This document shows, piece by piece, positions 8,721 through 16,869 of a DNA stretch of 64,000 nucleotides. The first letter of the stretch is position 1. Each line of letters starts with the position of its first letter. The stretch comes from Pseudobutyrivibrio sp. MD2005. GTDB lineage: Bacteria; Bacillota; Clostridia; Lachnospirales; Lachnospiraceae. Made by a program: the position numbers and the translations under genes. Location: positions 37,514 through 101,513 of the forward strand of contig NZ_JHXE01000017.1 of the NCBI RefSeq assembly GCF_000621865.1, read 5' to 3'. The notes under the pieces are model-generated. The model was not told the DNA's origin, did not search any database, and saw nothing but the letters and a program-made list of their open reading frames with translations.

Positions 8721-9376
8721 CCCGGCCCTAGGGCCCGCCCCCATAATCAGTCTTGCCCGCCCCAAATATCAGTTACGCCACCGCTAGGGCCTCTGTGCTG
8801 GCACCTTCTGGGGGCTGCTAACAATTTTGCGAATATTTTTAGTTTTTTCAATGGGCAAAATTTAGGCAAAGCACATGTGTCTTGTTGCGGGATGAACCGT
8901 TTGAAAAAAATGTTTTCTAAGTGGCGGACACTGAAGTTTTTATTGTACTTCTTAGGCTAAGGTGACTTGGTTTCATATTACGTTTGCTAAGTAACATAAC
9001 AAAGCAGGTTTTGCATATATAGGTACCGTGGCACATTCAACATCGTGTTTTAAGTGACCACTTGCGCTGCCGTCCTTGGCAGCGCATACCTATATATTGC
9101 AAAACCTGCTTTTATGTTACTAAGCGCACTTCAAAATCAACCAAGCTCACTCTTAGTCTAAGAAGTACATTTTAATTTAAATATTTGTGTCCGCCAATTG
9201 AAAACATTTTTTCAAACTGTACAGACCTGCAAAAGACACATGTAAATAAGCGTGCCTAAATTGCCCATTAGAAAAACAAAATATTCTTGCAATGTTAGCA
9301 GCCCCCAGACGGTGCCAGCACAGTGGCCCTAGCGGTGGCGTAGTTTTTACATGGGCGGGCCCTAAGGGCCGGGCTA
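8718..9376. repeat. Giant palindrome, copy B (659 bp) between convergent genes
   Basis: Both tips begin with the TAG stop codon of the flanking gene: 8718-8740 and 9353-9376 pair over 23 bp with one extra base. The next arm 8776-8822 pairs with 9294-9340 over 47 bp with two mismatches. Inward, the core closely matches copy A, including the CTAAGTAACAT..AGCAGGTTTTGCA stem and the twin central hairpins (GTGG..CCAC and GCGCTGCC..GGCAGCGC, about 9027-9086). No ORF is supported inside; short ORFs are artefacts of the palindrome. Convergent placement fits a bidirectional terminator, but the size far exceeds one. Confidence 0.9.
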
Positions 9377-10609
9377 AGAAATGACGCCTGCGATGGCGGT
9401 TTTTGCTGCGGTGATAGGGCTTGCCAGGTAGATTTGTACCTTGCTTGTACCCATGCGGCCAAGGAAGTTGCGGTTGTTGGTGGCAACCACTACTTCGCCA
9501 TCAGAAAGAATTCCACCGCCACGTCCACAGCAAAGGCCGCAGCCTGGTGTTGTGATGATGCAGCCTGCATCCAAAAGGATTTCAATGGTGCCATCGTGTA
9601 AGGCTTCGCGGTACACTTTGCGGCTGGCAGGAGTTACTATCATCTTGACGTAGTCGGCAACGTGATTTCCTTTGAGGATAGTAGCTGCTGCCCTAAGGTC
9701 TTCTAGGCGGCCATTGGTGCAAGATCCTAAGAATACCTGATCAACCTTTGTTCCTTTTAGCTCGCTTACTGGTTTGATGTTGTCTACCAGTGATGGACAG
9801 GCAAGTACTGGCACCATGTCCTCTGCTTTGTATCTGAGAATGCGTGTGTACTTTGCATCATCGTCTGGGCGAAGTGCCTTTACAGAATCATCGTAATCGA
9901 TTCGGCAGTAGTCACATGTCTTTTCGTCTGGTACAAAGAGTCCGCATTTTGCGCCGGCTTCTACAGACATGTTGGACATAGTCATACGGCTAGCTACACT
10001 CATTGCGTCTACGGTGCTTCCTGTAAATTCAATAGACTGATATGTGGCACCTGATGCAGTTAAGTCACCAATTATTCTAAGTATGATGTCTTTGGATGTT
10101 ACATTGCCAGGAAGTGTTCCATCAATTTCTACCTTAATAGATTCTGGTACTCTGATCCAGAGCTGGCCTGTTCCAAGAATTCCAGCCATTTCAGTGTATC
10201 CAATACCTGTAGAGAATGCGCCTACGCAACCGTAGGTTACGGTGTGGCTGTCTGTTCCAAATGCAATATCGCCAGGCTTTACATAGCCGGCTTCTGTCAT
10301 AAGCTGATGGCAAATTCCGTCTGTTCTGTGGACGTTTTTGATTCCATATTTTTTGGCAAATTCATCACCGATTTTGAAATGTCTGGTATCATCAACCTGT
10401 GTTGCAGGAAGAAAATGGTCATATATTAATACAACGCTGTCAGGATTTGCAACCTTGTCAAAGCCCATTTCCTCAAATTTCTGTACGGCAAAAGGTGCCA
10501 TTATATCGTCAATCATGCACCAGTCAACATCTACAGTGACAATATCTCCAGGCTTTACTTCGTGCCCAACTTTATTTCCAATTATCTTTTCAACTAATGT
10601 GTGTCCCAT
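9374..10609 (-). CDS. leuC: Aconitase-family hydro-lyase large subunit (3-isopropylmalate dehydratase type), copy 1
   Basis: 411 residues, the usual length of the short LeuC/homoaconitase (HacA) type. [4Fe-4S] ligands: the LGSCTNGR cysteine and PGCGLCCG. Substrate motifs FGTDSHTVTYG and ICHQLM are present. The partner small subunit is encoded 15 bp upstream. It isomerises 2- to 3-isopropylmalate in leucine synthesis, or a related substrate (citramalate, dimethylmalate, homocitrate). A second, quite different pair precedes it in the same operon, so one pair probably has another substrate. The stop codon is part of palindrome B. Confidence 0.75.
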   Translation of the reverse strand: MGHTLVEKIIGNKVGHEVKPGDIVTVDVDWCMIDDIMAPFAVQKFEEMGFDKVANPDSVVLIYDHFLPATQVDDTRHFKIGDEFAKKYGIKNVHRTDGICHQLMTEAGYVKPGDIAFGTDSHTVTYGCVGAFSTGIGYTEMAGILGTGQLWIRVPESIKVEIDGTLPGNVTSKDIILRIIGDLTASGATYQSIEFTGSTVDAMSVASRMTMSNMSVEAGAKCGLFVPDEKTCDYCRIDYDDSVKALRPDDDAKYTRILRYKAEDMVPVLACPSLVDNIKPVSELKGTKVDQVFLGSCTNGRLEDLRAAATILKGNHVADYVKMIVTPASRKVYREALHDGTIEILLDAGCIITTPGCGLCCGRGGGILSDGEVVVATNNRNFLGRMGTSKVQIYLASPITAAKTAIAGVIS

Positions 10610-10624
10610 AGGCTCTCCTAAATC

Positions 10625-11110
10625 TTATTCCAATCCGTTTTTCTTTCGCATTGCCTTTACAAGGCCGCCTGCATTAAGTATTTCCAAAAGATTGTCAGGT
10701 AATGATGCGATTGGATATGATTTTCCATTTACTTTTATACACTCACCTGGTGTAACCTCGGCTTCGTCACCTTCATTGACTTCATCATATAAATCTGGCT
10801 GCTCAATCAAAAGTAGTCCATTGTTAATGGCATTTCTAAAGAATATTCTGGCATAGCTCTTTGCTACAATGCACGATATTCCAAGAGCCTTTACTACCTC
10901 TGGGGCTTGCTCTCTAGATGAACCACAGCCGAAATTATATCCTGCCACAATCATATCTCCAGGCTGAATTTTGCCAGCCAGCTCTGGTCGAAGTGGACTA
11001 AAAGCATATGGCTTCATTTCGTCTAAAGTCTCGTATGCTAAATATTCTGTAGGTAAAATGATATCTGTATCAATATCATCTCCGAGTTTCCAAATCTTAG
11101 CTTTAAACAT
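10625..11110 (-). CDS. leuD: Aconitase-family small subunit, copy 1
   Basis: 161 residues, swivelling small subunit. Seen: DIDTDIILP at 12-20, [13 protein letters not shown] and the ARIFFRNAINNGLL strand typical of LeuD/HacB. The substrate-recognition loop after DTDIILPTE reads YLAY. From memory, archaeal IPM isomerases have YLVY-like loops and homoaconitases YLRT, so this copy better fits isopropylmalate/citramalate. Paired with the large subunit 15 bp downstream. Confidence 0.75.
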   Translation of the reverse strand: MFKAKIWKLGDDIDTDIILPTEYLAYETLDEMKPYAFSPLRPELAGKIQPGDMIVAGYNFGCGSSREQAPEVVKALGISCIVAKSYARIFFRNAINNGLLLIEQPDLYDEVNEGDEAEVTPGECIKVNGKSYPIASLPDNLLEILNAGGLVKAMRKKNGLE

Positions 11111-11127
11111 ATTATCTCCTTAATATC

Positions 11128-11218
11128 GCAAAATCTTACATTAACAATCATTAGTCTTTCTTCCTTCGACTAAAAATGTCTCATTCAGAAAGCAAATAGA
11201 TTGTTAATTAGATTTTGC
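11128..11218 (-). other. Intercistronic hairpin between the two leuCD-like pairs
   Basis: Arms 11128-11149 and 11199-11218 pair over about 20 bp (GCAAAATCT...TTAACAATC) with a small bulge and a ~49-nt loop. No T-run follows on the minus strand, so it is not a simple terminator. It fills most of the 129-bp gap and may set differential stability of the two halves of the operon. Confidence 0.5.
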
Positions 11219-11239
11219 ATCCTAATTCATCCTTACACG

Positions 11240-12478
11240 CTATGCACGTGTTATATACCCCTTGATTGCGGATGCGGTTACGGTTGCTGCGCTGGCAAGG
11301 TATACAAATGAATCCTTATGGCCTGCGCGACCTTTGAAGTTACGGGTACCAGTCGAAATAAGTGTCTCCCCCTCTCCGATTACACCCTGGCAAGCGCCCC
11401 AACATACAGAACAGTTAGGATTCATAACCATTGCTCCAGCTTCCATAAATGTATCAAGTATGCCTTCTTTAAGAGCCTGTTTGTAAACCTGTCGGCTGGC
11501 AGGCACAACTAAAAATCTTACGCCCTCAGCAACGTGTTTGCCCTTTATAATCTGAGCTCCTACACGAAGGTCTTCGATTCGTCCATTGTTGCAGCTTCCA
11601 AGGAATGCCTCGTCAATCTTAACATCCTCACATTCTGAAACAGGTACAATATTATCAACAAAATGAGGCTTTGCCACGATTGGCTCGATTTCCTCTAGAT
11701 TGATATCATAAACCTCTGAGAATACTGCATCATCATCTGACTTATATAAAGCCTTTGGCTGTCTTCCATGTTCCTTTAGATATTCAAGAGCAACATCGTC
11801 TACTTCTATAAGTGCTGTCTTTGCGCCAGCTTCTACACATAAATTGCAGATAGCAATTCTATCAGCAATTGAAAGCTCCTTTAAGCCATCGCCTACAAAC
11901 TCCATCGCCTTGTAATTGGCGCCATTTGCACTAATACGGCCAATGATTGTAAGAATCAAATCCCTTGCATATACGCCCTCTTTTAGCTTTCCATGAAGGT
12001 TGAATCTAATTGTCTCTGGAACCAGAAGCCATGATGTACCTGTAACCATAGCATAAAGATAGTCTGTGCATCCAACACCTGTTCCAAATGCTCCAAGAGC
12101 TCCATAAGCGCATGTGTGTGAATCGGCGCCGAAAATAAGCTCTCCTGGGCAAACGTGGTTTTCCATCATAATCTGATGACAAACACCTTCACCTTCGTAT
12201 AGCTTGATGCCATTAGCCTTTGCGAAATCGCGCATCTTTTTGTGGCTGGCAGCTGTCTTTGGGCTATCAGCTGGAATATTGTGATCTATAATCCATACAA
12301 GCTTATCCGGGTCAGCAATACGTGGATTTTTAAGATTGTTGTACATATCGATAGTAAGATGTGTTGTACCATCATTACTCATAAGCTTATCTAAAGTGAC
12401 TGTCTCAATATCGCCAGCCTTAACTTCTTTCACGCCTGCAGCTGCAGCGATGATCTTTTCAGCCATTGTCATTCCCAT
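11240..12478 (-). CDS. Aconitase-family hydro-lyase large subunit, copy 2
   Basis: 412 residues. Same fold as the downstream copy: FGADSHTCAYGALGAFGTG, VCHQIMME, LGSCNNGRIEDL and NPNCSVCWGACQG supply substrate contacts and cluster cysteines. It reads SCNNGR where copy 1 reads SCTNGR, and the last cluster region differs (CSVCWG versus CGLCCG). The two copies are therefore old paralogues rather than a recent duplication. Isopropylmalate dehydratase is the default annotation; a dimethylmalate/homoaconitase-like activity is equally possible. Stop of its small-subunit gene lies 3 bp upstream, so translation is coupled. Confidence 0.7.
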   Translation of the reverse strand: MGMTMAEKIIAAAAGVKEVKAGDIETVTLDKLMSNDGTTHLTIDMYNNLKNPRIADPDKLVWIIDHNIPADSPKTAASHKKMRDFAKANGIKLYEGEGVCHQIMMENHVCPGELIFGADSHTCAYGALGAFGTGVGCTDYLYAMVTGTSWLLVPETIRFNLHGKLKEGVYARDLILTIIGRISANGANYKAMEFVGDGLKELSIADRIAICNLCVEAGAKTALIEVDDVALEYLKEHGRQPKALYKSDDDAVFSEVYDINLEEIEPIVAKPHFVDNIVPVSECEDVKIDEAFLGSCNNGRIEDLRVGAQIIKGKHVAEGVRFLVVPASRQVYKQALKEGILDTFMEAGAMVMNPNCSVCWGACQGVIGEGETLISTGTRNFKGRAGHKDSFVYLASAATVTASAIKGYITRA

Positions 12479-12481
12479 AAT

Positions 12482-12955
12482 CTAGTCCTCCTTATTGAGG
12501 GATGCAATCAATCCCCCCTGATCCAAAATCTCCTGCATCTTCGCTGGAAGCTTTGTGCAGGAATACTCCTTGCCGCCTGTTGTAATGATACCTTTTTCGA
12601 AATCTAATTCCATTTCGTCGCCTTCATTTACAACATCATATAGCTCTTTGCTAACGATTACCGGAAGACCAATATTGATAGAGTTTCTATAAAAAATTCT
12701 AGCAAATGATTTGGCAATGATAGCCTTTACTCCAAGTGCCTTTAGAACACTAGGTGCCTGCTCTCTTGATGAACCACAACCAAAATTTTCGTCTGCCACA
12801 ACGAAATCGCCTGGCTTAACCTCTCCTGCAAATTCTGAATTTAGTGACTCAAAAGTATGCACCTTCATTTCATCTATAGTAGGAAATAGTAGATATTGAG
12901 ATGCGATAATCTGATCAGTATCTACATCTTTGTAAAATTTGAATACCTTGCCCAT
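12482..12955 (-). CDS. Aconitase-family small subunit, copy 2
   Basis: 157 residues, first gene of the four-gene operon. Motifs: [28 protein letters not shown] and [15 protein letters not shown]. The specificity loop reads YLLF rather than YLAY. AAGGAG lies 5 nt before the ATG. The 168-bp region to the divergent YgjV gene must carry the operon promoter; I see no T-box or leucine-codon leader there. The distinct loop is the best hint that this pair has another substrate. Confidence 0.7.
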   Translation of the reverse strand: MGKVFKFYKDVDTDQIIASQYLLFPTIDEMKVHTFESLNSEFAGEVKPGDFVVADENFGCGSSREQAPSVLKALGVKAIIAKSFARIFYRNSINIGLPVIVSKELYDVVNEGDEMELDFEKGIITTGGKEYSCTKLPAKMQEILDQGGLIASLNKED

Positions 12956-13123
12956 GTTTTCTCCTTTGTAAATATTCTCAGTCCTTTTACATATTTCTAA
13001 TCATTGTACCTTAATTCTTTAGTGATTTAAAGAGGTAAATCGCCTGTTTTCCAAATAGAACTTTAAATAAAAATGGCTATGCTATATTATAATAAATATT
13101 ATTTGTTTTAGGAGTAATTAAAT

Positions 13124-13642
13124 ATGAATTTAGCTTTAATTGGTAGAATTTTTTCTCTTTTGGCTTGCATCCTCATGGTTCTCATAGGATATCTCAAGCA
13201 CAAAAAGACAATACTTTGGGCGCAGAACCTTCAGTTTATTCTGTTTTCAATATCTTACGCCTGTTTAGGTGGAATTGCCGCTGTTGTAGGCAACATGGTC
13301 AGCTTACTTAGAAATCTCATTTGTTTAAAATGGAATCTTACACTTCCACTTCAGATATTCTTTATTGCATTCCAAGGTGTATTTACTTTCATCACCACTG
13401 AAAACAGATGGATTGATTGGCTTCCATTTATGGCTGCAACTTTCATCACAATCACACTTAGTTCCAGAAAAGATATCGTTATAAAGCTTGGCTGTATCGG
13501 AAGCATCCTTTGCTTCGGTACATACGATTTCTTCTTAAAAAACTGGCCAGTATTTGCATTTGATTGTTTCTCTATGATCACAAGCTTAATTGGCGTTTAT
13601 CGAATTACAAATGACAAGAAAGAAAAAGAAGAGGTAATCTAA
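13124..13642 (+). CDS. YgjV-like inner-membrane protein
   Basis: 172 residues, five or six hydrophobic helices with short loops (GRIFSLLACILMVLIGY, NLQFILFSISYACLGG and so on). The order and the helix-1 to helix-3 pattern match the imp-YgjV family, whose function is unknown. AGGAG lies 7 nt before the ATG; a TATAAT-like box sits about 30 bp upstream (near 13090). Monocistronic: terminated at once by a bidirectional hairpin overlapping its last codons. Confidence 0.75.
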   Translation: MNLALIGRIFSLLACILMVLIGYLKHKKTILWAQNLQFILFSISYACLGGIAAVVGNMVSLLRNLICLKWNLTLPLQIFFIAFQGVFTFITTENRWIDWLPFMAATFITITLSSRKDIVIKLGCIGSILCFGTYDFFLKNWPVFAFDCFSMITSLIGVYRITNDKKEKEEVI

Positions 13643-13655
13643 ACCTCTTCTTTTT
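13623..13655. terminator. Bidirectional terminator between convergent genes
   Basis: 13-bp perfect arms AAAAAGAAGAGGT / ACCTCTTCTTTTT with a 7-nt loop, T-run on both strands. The left arm is the last codons of the YgjV gene; the right arm lies just before the EAL gene stop at 13661. Confidence 0.9.
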
Positions 13656-13660
13656 AATAT

Positions 13661-14857
13661 CTATTTATCTTTTAACTGTCTTGATAATCCAACCATAAGA
13701 ATATCATCTTTATATGGATGCTTTAGTAAATGAACTACATTGTAGTATGTCTCTATGTTTCCTTCTTTGTTTACAAGCCTCATGGTTACTTCCAAACGTT
13801 CTTCACCTCTGTGGAAGGCTTCAATCATCGCCCTTCTACTAAGTGTGCTCTCATAAAGCTTGTAATCCTCCTTTACACAAATGGCAAGTGAGGCTTCAGT
13901 TAAATCATCAATAACACCTGCTGTAGCAGCCTTAAACTCTCTGCCCTCTTCCTGAGACATAACATAATAACTGTTCTTGTAGAGATTTCCAAAAATAATA
14001 AGAGGAAACTCTCTTTTGATTGCCTTAAGAAGGATGCTGTGTGAACTGAGTGTCCCCTGACGCTTGATGTAATCGTCATCATCCATAAGAGGCATTGTGT
14101 CCATCATTGCTACAACAATGAAGTCTTCTTTTTTGATTGCCTTAGAAAACAGAAATCCCTGTATTCTGTCGCAATCCATGCTCTGCATAAACTTAAGCTG
14201 CTCGATGGTTTCTACACCCTCGGCAATAGTCTTAAGATTAAGCCTGTGAGCAAAATAGAAAACTGTCTCTAATGTACCTCGTCCTCTATCATCCTGACAG
14301 TTATCCTTAAGGAATGCCTTATCGACCTTCAAGTATGTTACCGGCATGTCCTTAACAAACTGAAGCGATGTAAAACCAGCGCCAAAATCATCAATGGCTA
14401 TGGTTACACCTACATCAGCAACTGACTTTGCCCATTCGATAATATCTTCGAATTTGGCTGATGATAATGCAGATTCGGTAATTTCAACCTCAAACATTTT
14501 CGGTTGAATACCATAATTGGCAAGTAGAGAGGAAAGCTTTCTGGCAAAATCAGGCTCCTTCACATGCCATCTAGAGAAATTAACACCGATTGGCACAGCG
14601 GAATCTCCAAGCTCAAGAATAGTCTTGCAGGCTTCCTCTGCCATAAACCAATCCAATACGTTAATGTCCTGAGTCTTTTCCAATTCAGGGATAAACTGAT
14701 CTGGCGGAATAATATCGCCATTAGGCTTAACCCAACGTACTAGCGCCTCTGCACTGACTAATCTTCCTGAATTACAGTCGTACTGAGGCTGGTAATAAGC
14801 CCTAATCTCTTTGTTCTCAATTGCGGAAACTACCTGGTCGATGAAATCAGTCCTCAT
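13661..14857 (-). CDS. EAL-domain c-di-GMP phosphodiesterase, cytosolic
   Basis: 398 residues, no membrane segment. The EAL domain comes first (about 10-250) with all catalytic signatures: EALVRW (36-41), NFSRW, EITES, DDFGAGFTSL, VDKAF, AEGVET and QGF. It should hydrolyse c-di-GMP to pGpG. A C-terminal ~130-residue PAS-like domain follows (about 265-395), an unusual EAL-then-sensor order. Lies 11 bp downstream of alr. With the cyclase at 5038 and the EAL sensor at 44153 it belongs to the c-di-GMP network of this window. Confidence 0.9.
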   Translation of the reverse strand: MRTDFIDQVVSAIENKEIRAYYQPQYDCNSGRLVSAEALVRWVKPNGDIIPPDQFIPELEKTQDINVLDWFMAEEACKTILELGDSAVPIGVNFSRWHVKEPDFARKLSSLLANYGIQPKMFEVEITESALSSAKFEDIIEWAKSVADVGVTIAIDDFGAGFTSLQFVKDMPVTYLKVDKAFLKDNCQDDRGRGTLETVFYFAHRLNLKTIAEGVETIEQLKFMQSMDCDRIQGFLFSKAIKKEDFIVVAMMDTMPLMDDDDYIKRQGTLSSHSILLKAIKREFPLIIFGNLYKNSYYVMSQEEGREFKAATAGVIDDLTEASLAICVKEDYKLYESTLSRRAMIEAFHRGEERLEVTMRLVNKEGNIETYYNVVHLLKHPYKDDILMVGLSRQLKDK

Positions 14858-14868
14858 GCTAAAATCTC

Positions 14869-16038
14869 CTACATTCTAAGCATTAACTCTCTTTCCACAA
14901 CTTCCCCTTTTTTATAGTAAACTCTAGGTACTCGCTTGCTTACAGCACAAGTGAGCTCATATGGAATAGTGCCGGCATTTTCCGCTATTTCATCGATTGA
15001 ATTCTTCTCTCCGAAGATTTCTACTTCACTGCCGACATCCACAGTAGGCATATCTGTAATATCTATCATACACATATCCATGCAAATCTTTCCACGAAGC
15101 TTTGCTGGACCTTCCTTTGTGTACAATGAACAGTTATTGGATAGACTCCTTAAAAATCCATCTGCATAACCGTAAGGTAAAACACCTATTCTTGTAGTGC
15201 TATCAGTTACAAATGTACCGCCATAGCTTATGGCTGTACCCGCTGGATATATCTTGATAGTGCTAACTGTTGTCTTAAGTGTCATTACTGGCTTTAAGCC
15301 CATTTCACGAGCAAACTCACCATAGCCATATAGTAACAGACCTGGGCGAACCATATCAAGATATGTTTCAGGAAAACGTGCTGTTGCACCAGTGTTTGCG
15401 CAGTGTCTAAGCTTGAATTTGTGGCCAAGTCTATCTTCTACCGCTTTGATTACTCGGGTAAATAAATCGAACTGATGCTTAGTGTAATTATCACACTCTT
15501 CACCAAATTCATCCGCCACTGCAAAGTGAGTGAAAATACCCTCTGCATCCAAACCAGGCATCATGCAGGCTTCAGAAATGCCATTAACTCCGGTCTCAAA
15601 ATTAGTGTTATCGCAAAGATAACCTAATCTAGACATTCCTGTATCAACCTTAATATGAACCTTTAAAGTGCCACCGCATCTGACTGCCTCAGCACTATAT
15701 TCATCGGCCTTTGCCTTGCAAGTGATTGCCTGTGTAATATTGTATTCAATTAATCTACCGACCTGCTCCTTTGGTGTGTGTCCCAAAATCAGAATCGGCA
15801 TTGTAATACCATTTACTCTAAGCTCGATAGCTTCATCTGCACTACTAACTGCAAGATAATCTGCTCCAAGCTCCTGAAGTGTCTTGCCTACCTGAATACT
15901 ACCATGGCCGTAGGCATCAGCCTTAACTACACCTAAAAACTTTACGTCACTGCCTATCTTTTGGCGGATAACGTTATAATTATGCGCAATAGCATCCAAA
16001 TTAACGTCTGCCCATGTGCGTCTAAGTGTTGATTCCAT
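14869..16038 (-). CDS. alr: Alanine racemase
   Basis: 389 residues, standard length. PLP lysine Lys39 in VVKADAYGHGS, the second-base tyrosine in ISYGGTF, and CMDMCMIDIT in the C-terminal beta domain. It makes D-alanine for peptidoglycan from L-alanine. Pairing with an EAL gene 11 bp downstream looks incidental. Confidence 0.93.
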   Translation of the reverse strand: MESTLRRTWADVNLDAIAHNYNVIRQKIGSDVKFLGVVKADAYGHGSIQVGKTLQELGADYLAVSSADEAIELRVNGITMPILILGHTPKEQVGRLIEYNITQAITCKAKADEYSAEAVRCGGTLKVHIKVDTGMSRLGYLCDNTNFETGVNGISEACMMPGLDAEGIFTHFAVADEFGEECDNYTKHQFDLFTRVIKAVEDRLGHKFKLRHCANTGATARFPETYLDMVRPGLLLYGYGEFAREMGLKPVMTLKTTVSTIKIYPAGTAISYGGTFVTDSTTRIGVLPYGYADGFLRSLSNNCSLYTKEGPAKLRGKICMDMCMIDITDMPTVDVGSEVEIFGEKNSIDEIAENAGTIPYELTCAVSKRVPRVYYKKGEVVERELMLRM

Positions 16039-16122
16039 TTTAAATTCTGCTCCTAAATACTCTAGTTTAATAACCCTATATAAATCGAGTTATGTATTTA
16101 TTATAGCCGAAATTTAAAAAAA

Positions 16123-16860
16123 CTAAAGTACCTTTGATAAGAAGTCTTTTAATCTTTGACTCTGTGGGTTGTCAAATATGTCAGAAGGAGTACCTTCTTC
16201 CTTGATTCCCTTCTCATCAAAGAATAAAACTCTATCTGCTACTTCCCTTGCAAATCCCATTTCATGAGTGACAACAACCATTGTCATTCCATCATCTGCA
16301 AGCTCCTTCATAAGATTGAGAACTTCACCAACCATCTCTGGATCAAGAGCTGATGTTGGCTCATCAAACAAAATAACCTCTGGATTCATAGCAAGAGTTC
16401 TAGCGATTGCTATACGCTGCTTCTGTCCACCTGAAAGGCTATCAGGATAAGCCTCTGCTTTATCATTAAGACCTACTCGCTGTAAAAGCTCTATTGCTTT
16501 TGCATCTGCCTCTAATTCAGACATAAGTCCAAGCTTTACTGGCGCAAGTGTTAAGTTCTTTTTAATTGTAAGATGAGGGAAGAGATTAAAGTGCTGGAAA
16601 ACCATTCCTACACGTCTTCTTACATCGTTTATATCTACTCCCTTTTTAGTGATATCCTCACCATCTAAGTAAATTACACCATCTGTAACATCCTCAAGCT
16701 GATTGAGAGTACGAATAAATGTAGATTTACCACAACCTGAGGGTCCAATAATTGCAATAACCTCACCCTTTGAGATTTCCAAATTTACATTTTTTAATAC
16801 TTCATTGTCACCGAATGACTTTGAAAGATTTTCTACTTTTATTAAAATTTCATCTGCCAT
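16123..16860 (-). CDS. Polar amino-acid ABC transporter ATP-binding protein
   Basis: 245 residues of the GlnQ/HisP type. Walker [11 protein letters not shown] (38-47), Q-loop [11 protein letters not shown], signature LSGGQKQR, Walker [15 protein letters not shown] and the H-loop histidine in VVTHEMGFA. It energises the fused binding-protein/permease encoded 9 bp upstream. Two such permease chains plus two ATPases would make the transporter. Substrate is probably glutamine, arginine or cystine. Confidence 0.92.
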   Translation of the reverse strand: MADEILIKVENLSKSFGDNEVLKNVNLEISKGEVIAIIGPSGCGKSTFIRTLNQLEDVTDGVIYLDGEDITKKGVDINDVRRRVGMVFQHFNLFPHLTIKKNLTLAPVKLGLMSELEADAKAIELLQRVGLNDKAEAYPDSLSGGQKQRIAIARTLAMNPEVILFDEPTSALDPEMVGEVLNLMKELADDGMTMVVVTHEMGFAREVADRVLFFDEKGIKEEGTPSDIFDNPQSQRLKDFLSKVL

Positions 16861-16869
16861 TTTGATATT

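Noticed and set aside
9295..9486. Short ORF running from palindrome B into leuC
   Set aside because: It is an antisense/shifted reading through the palindrome arm and the leuC coding sequence.
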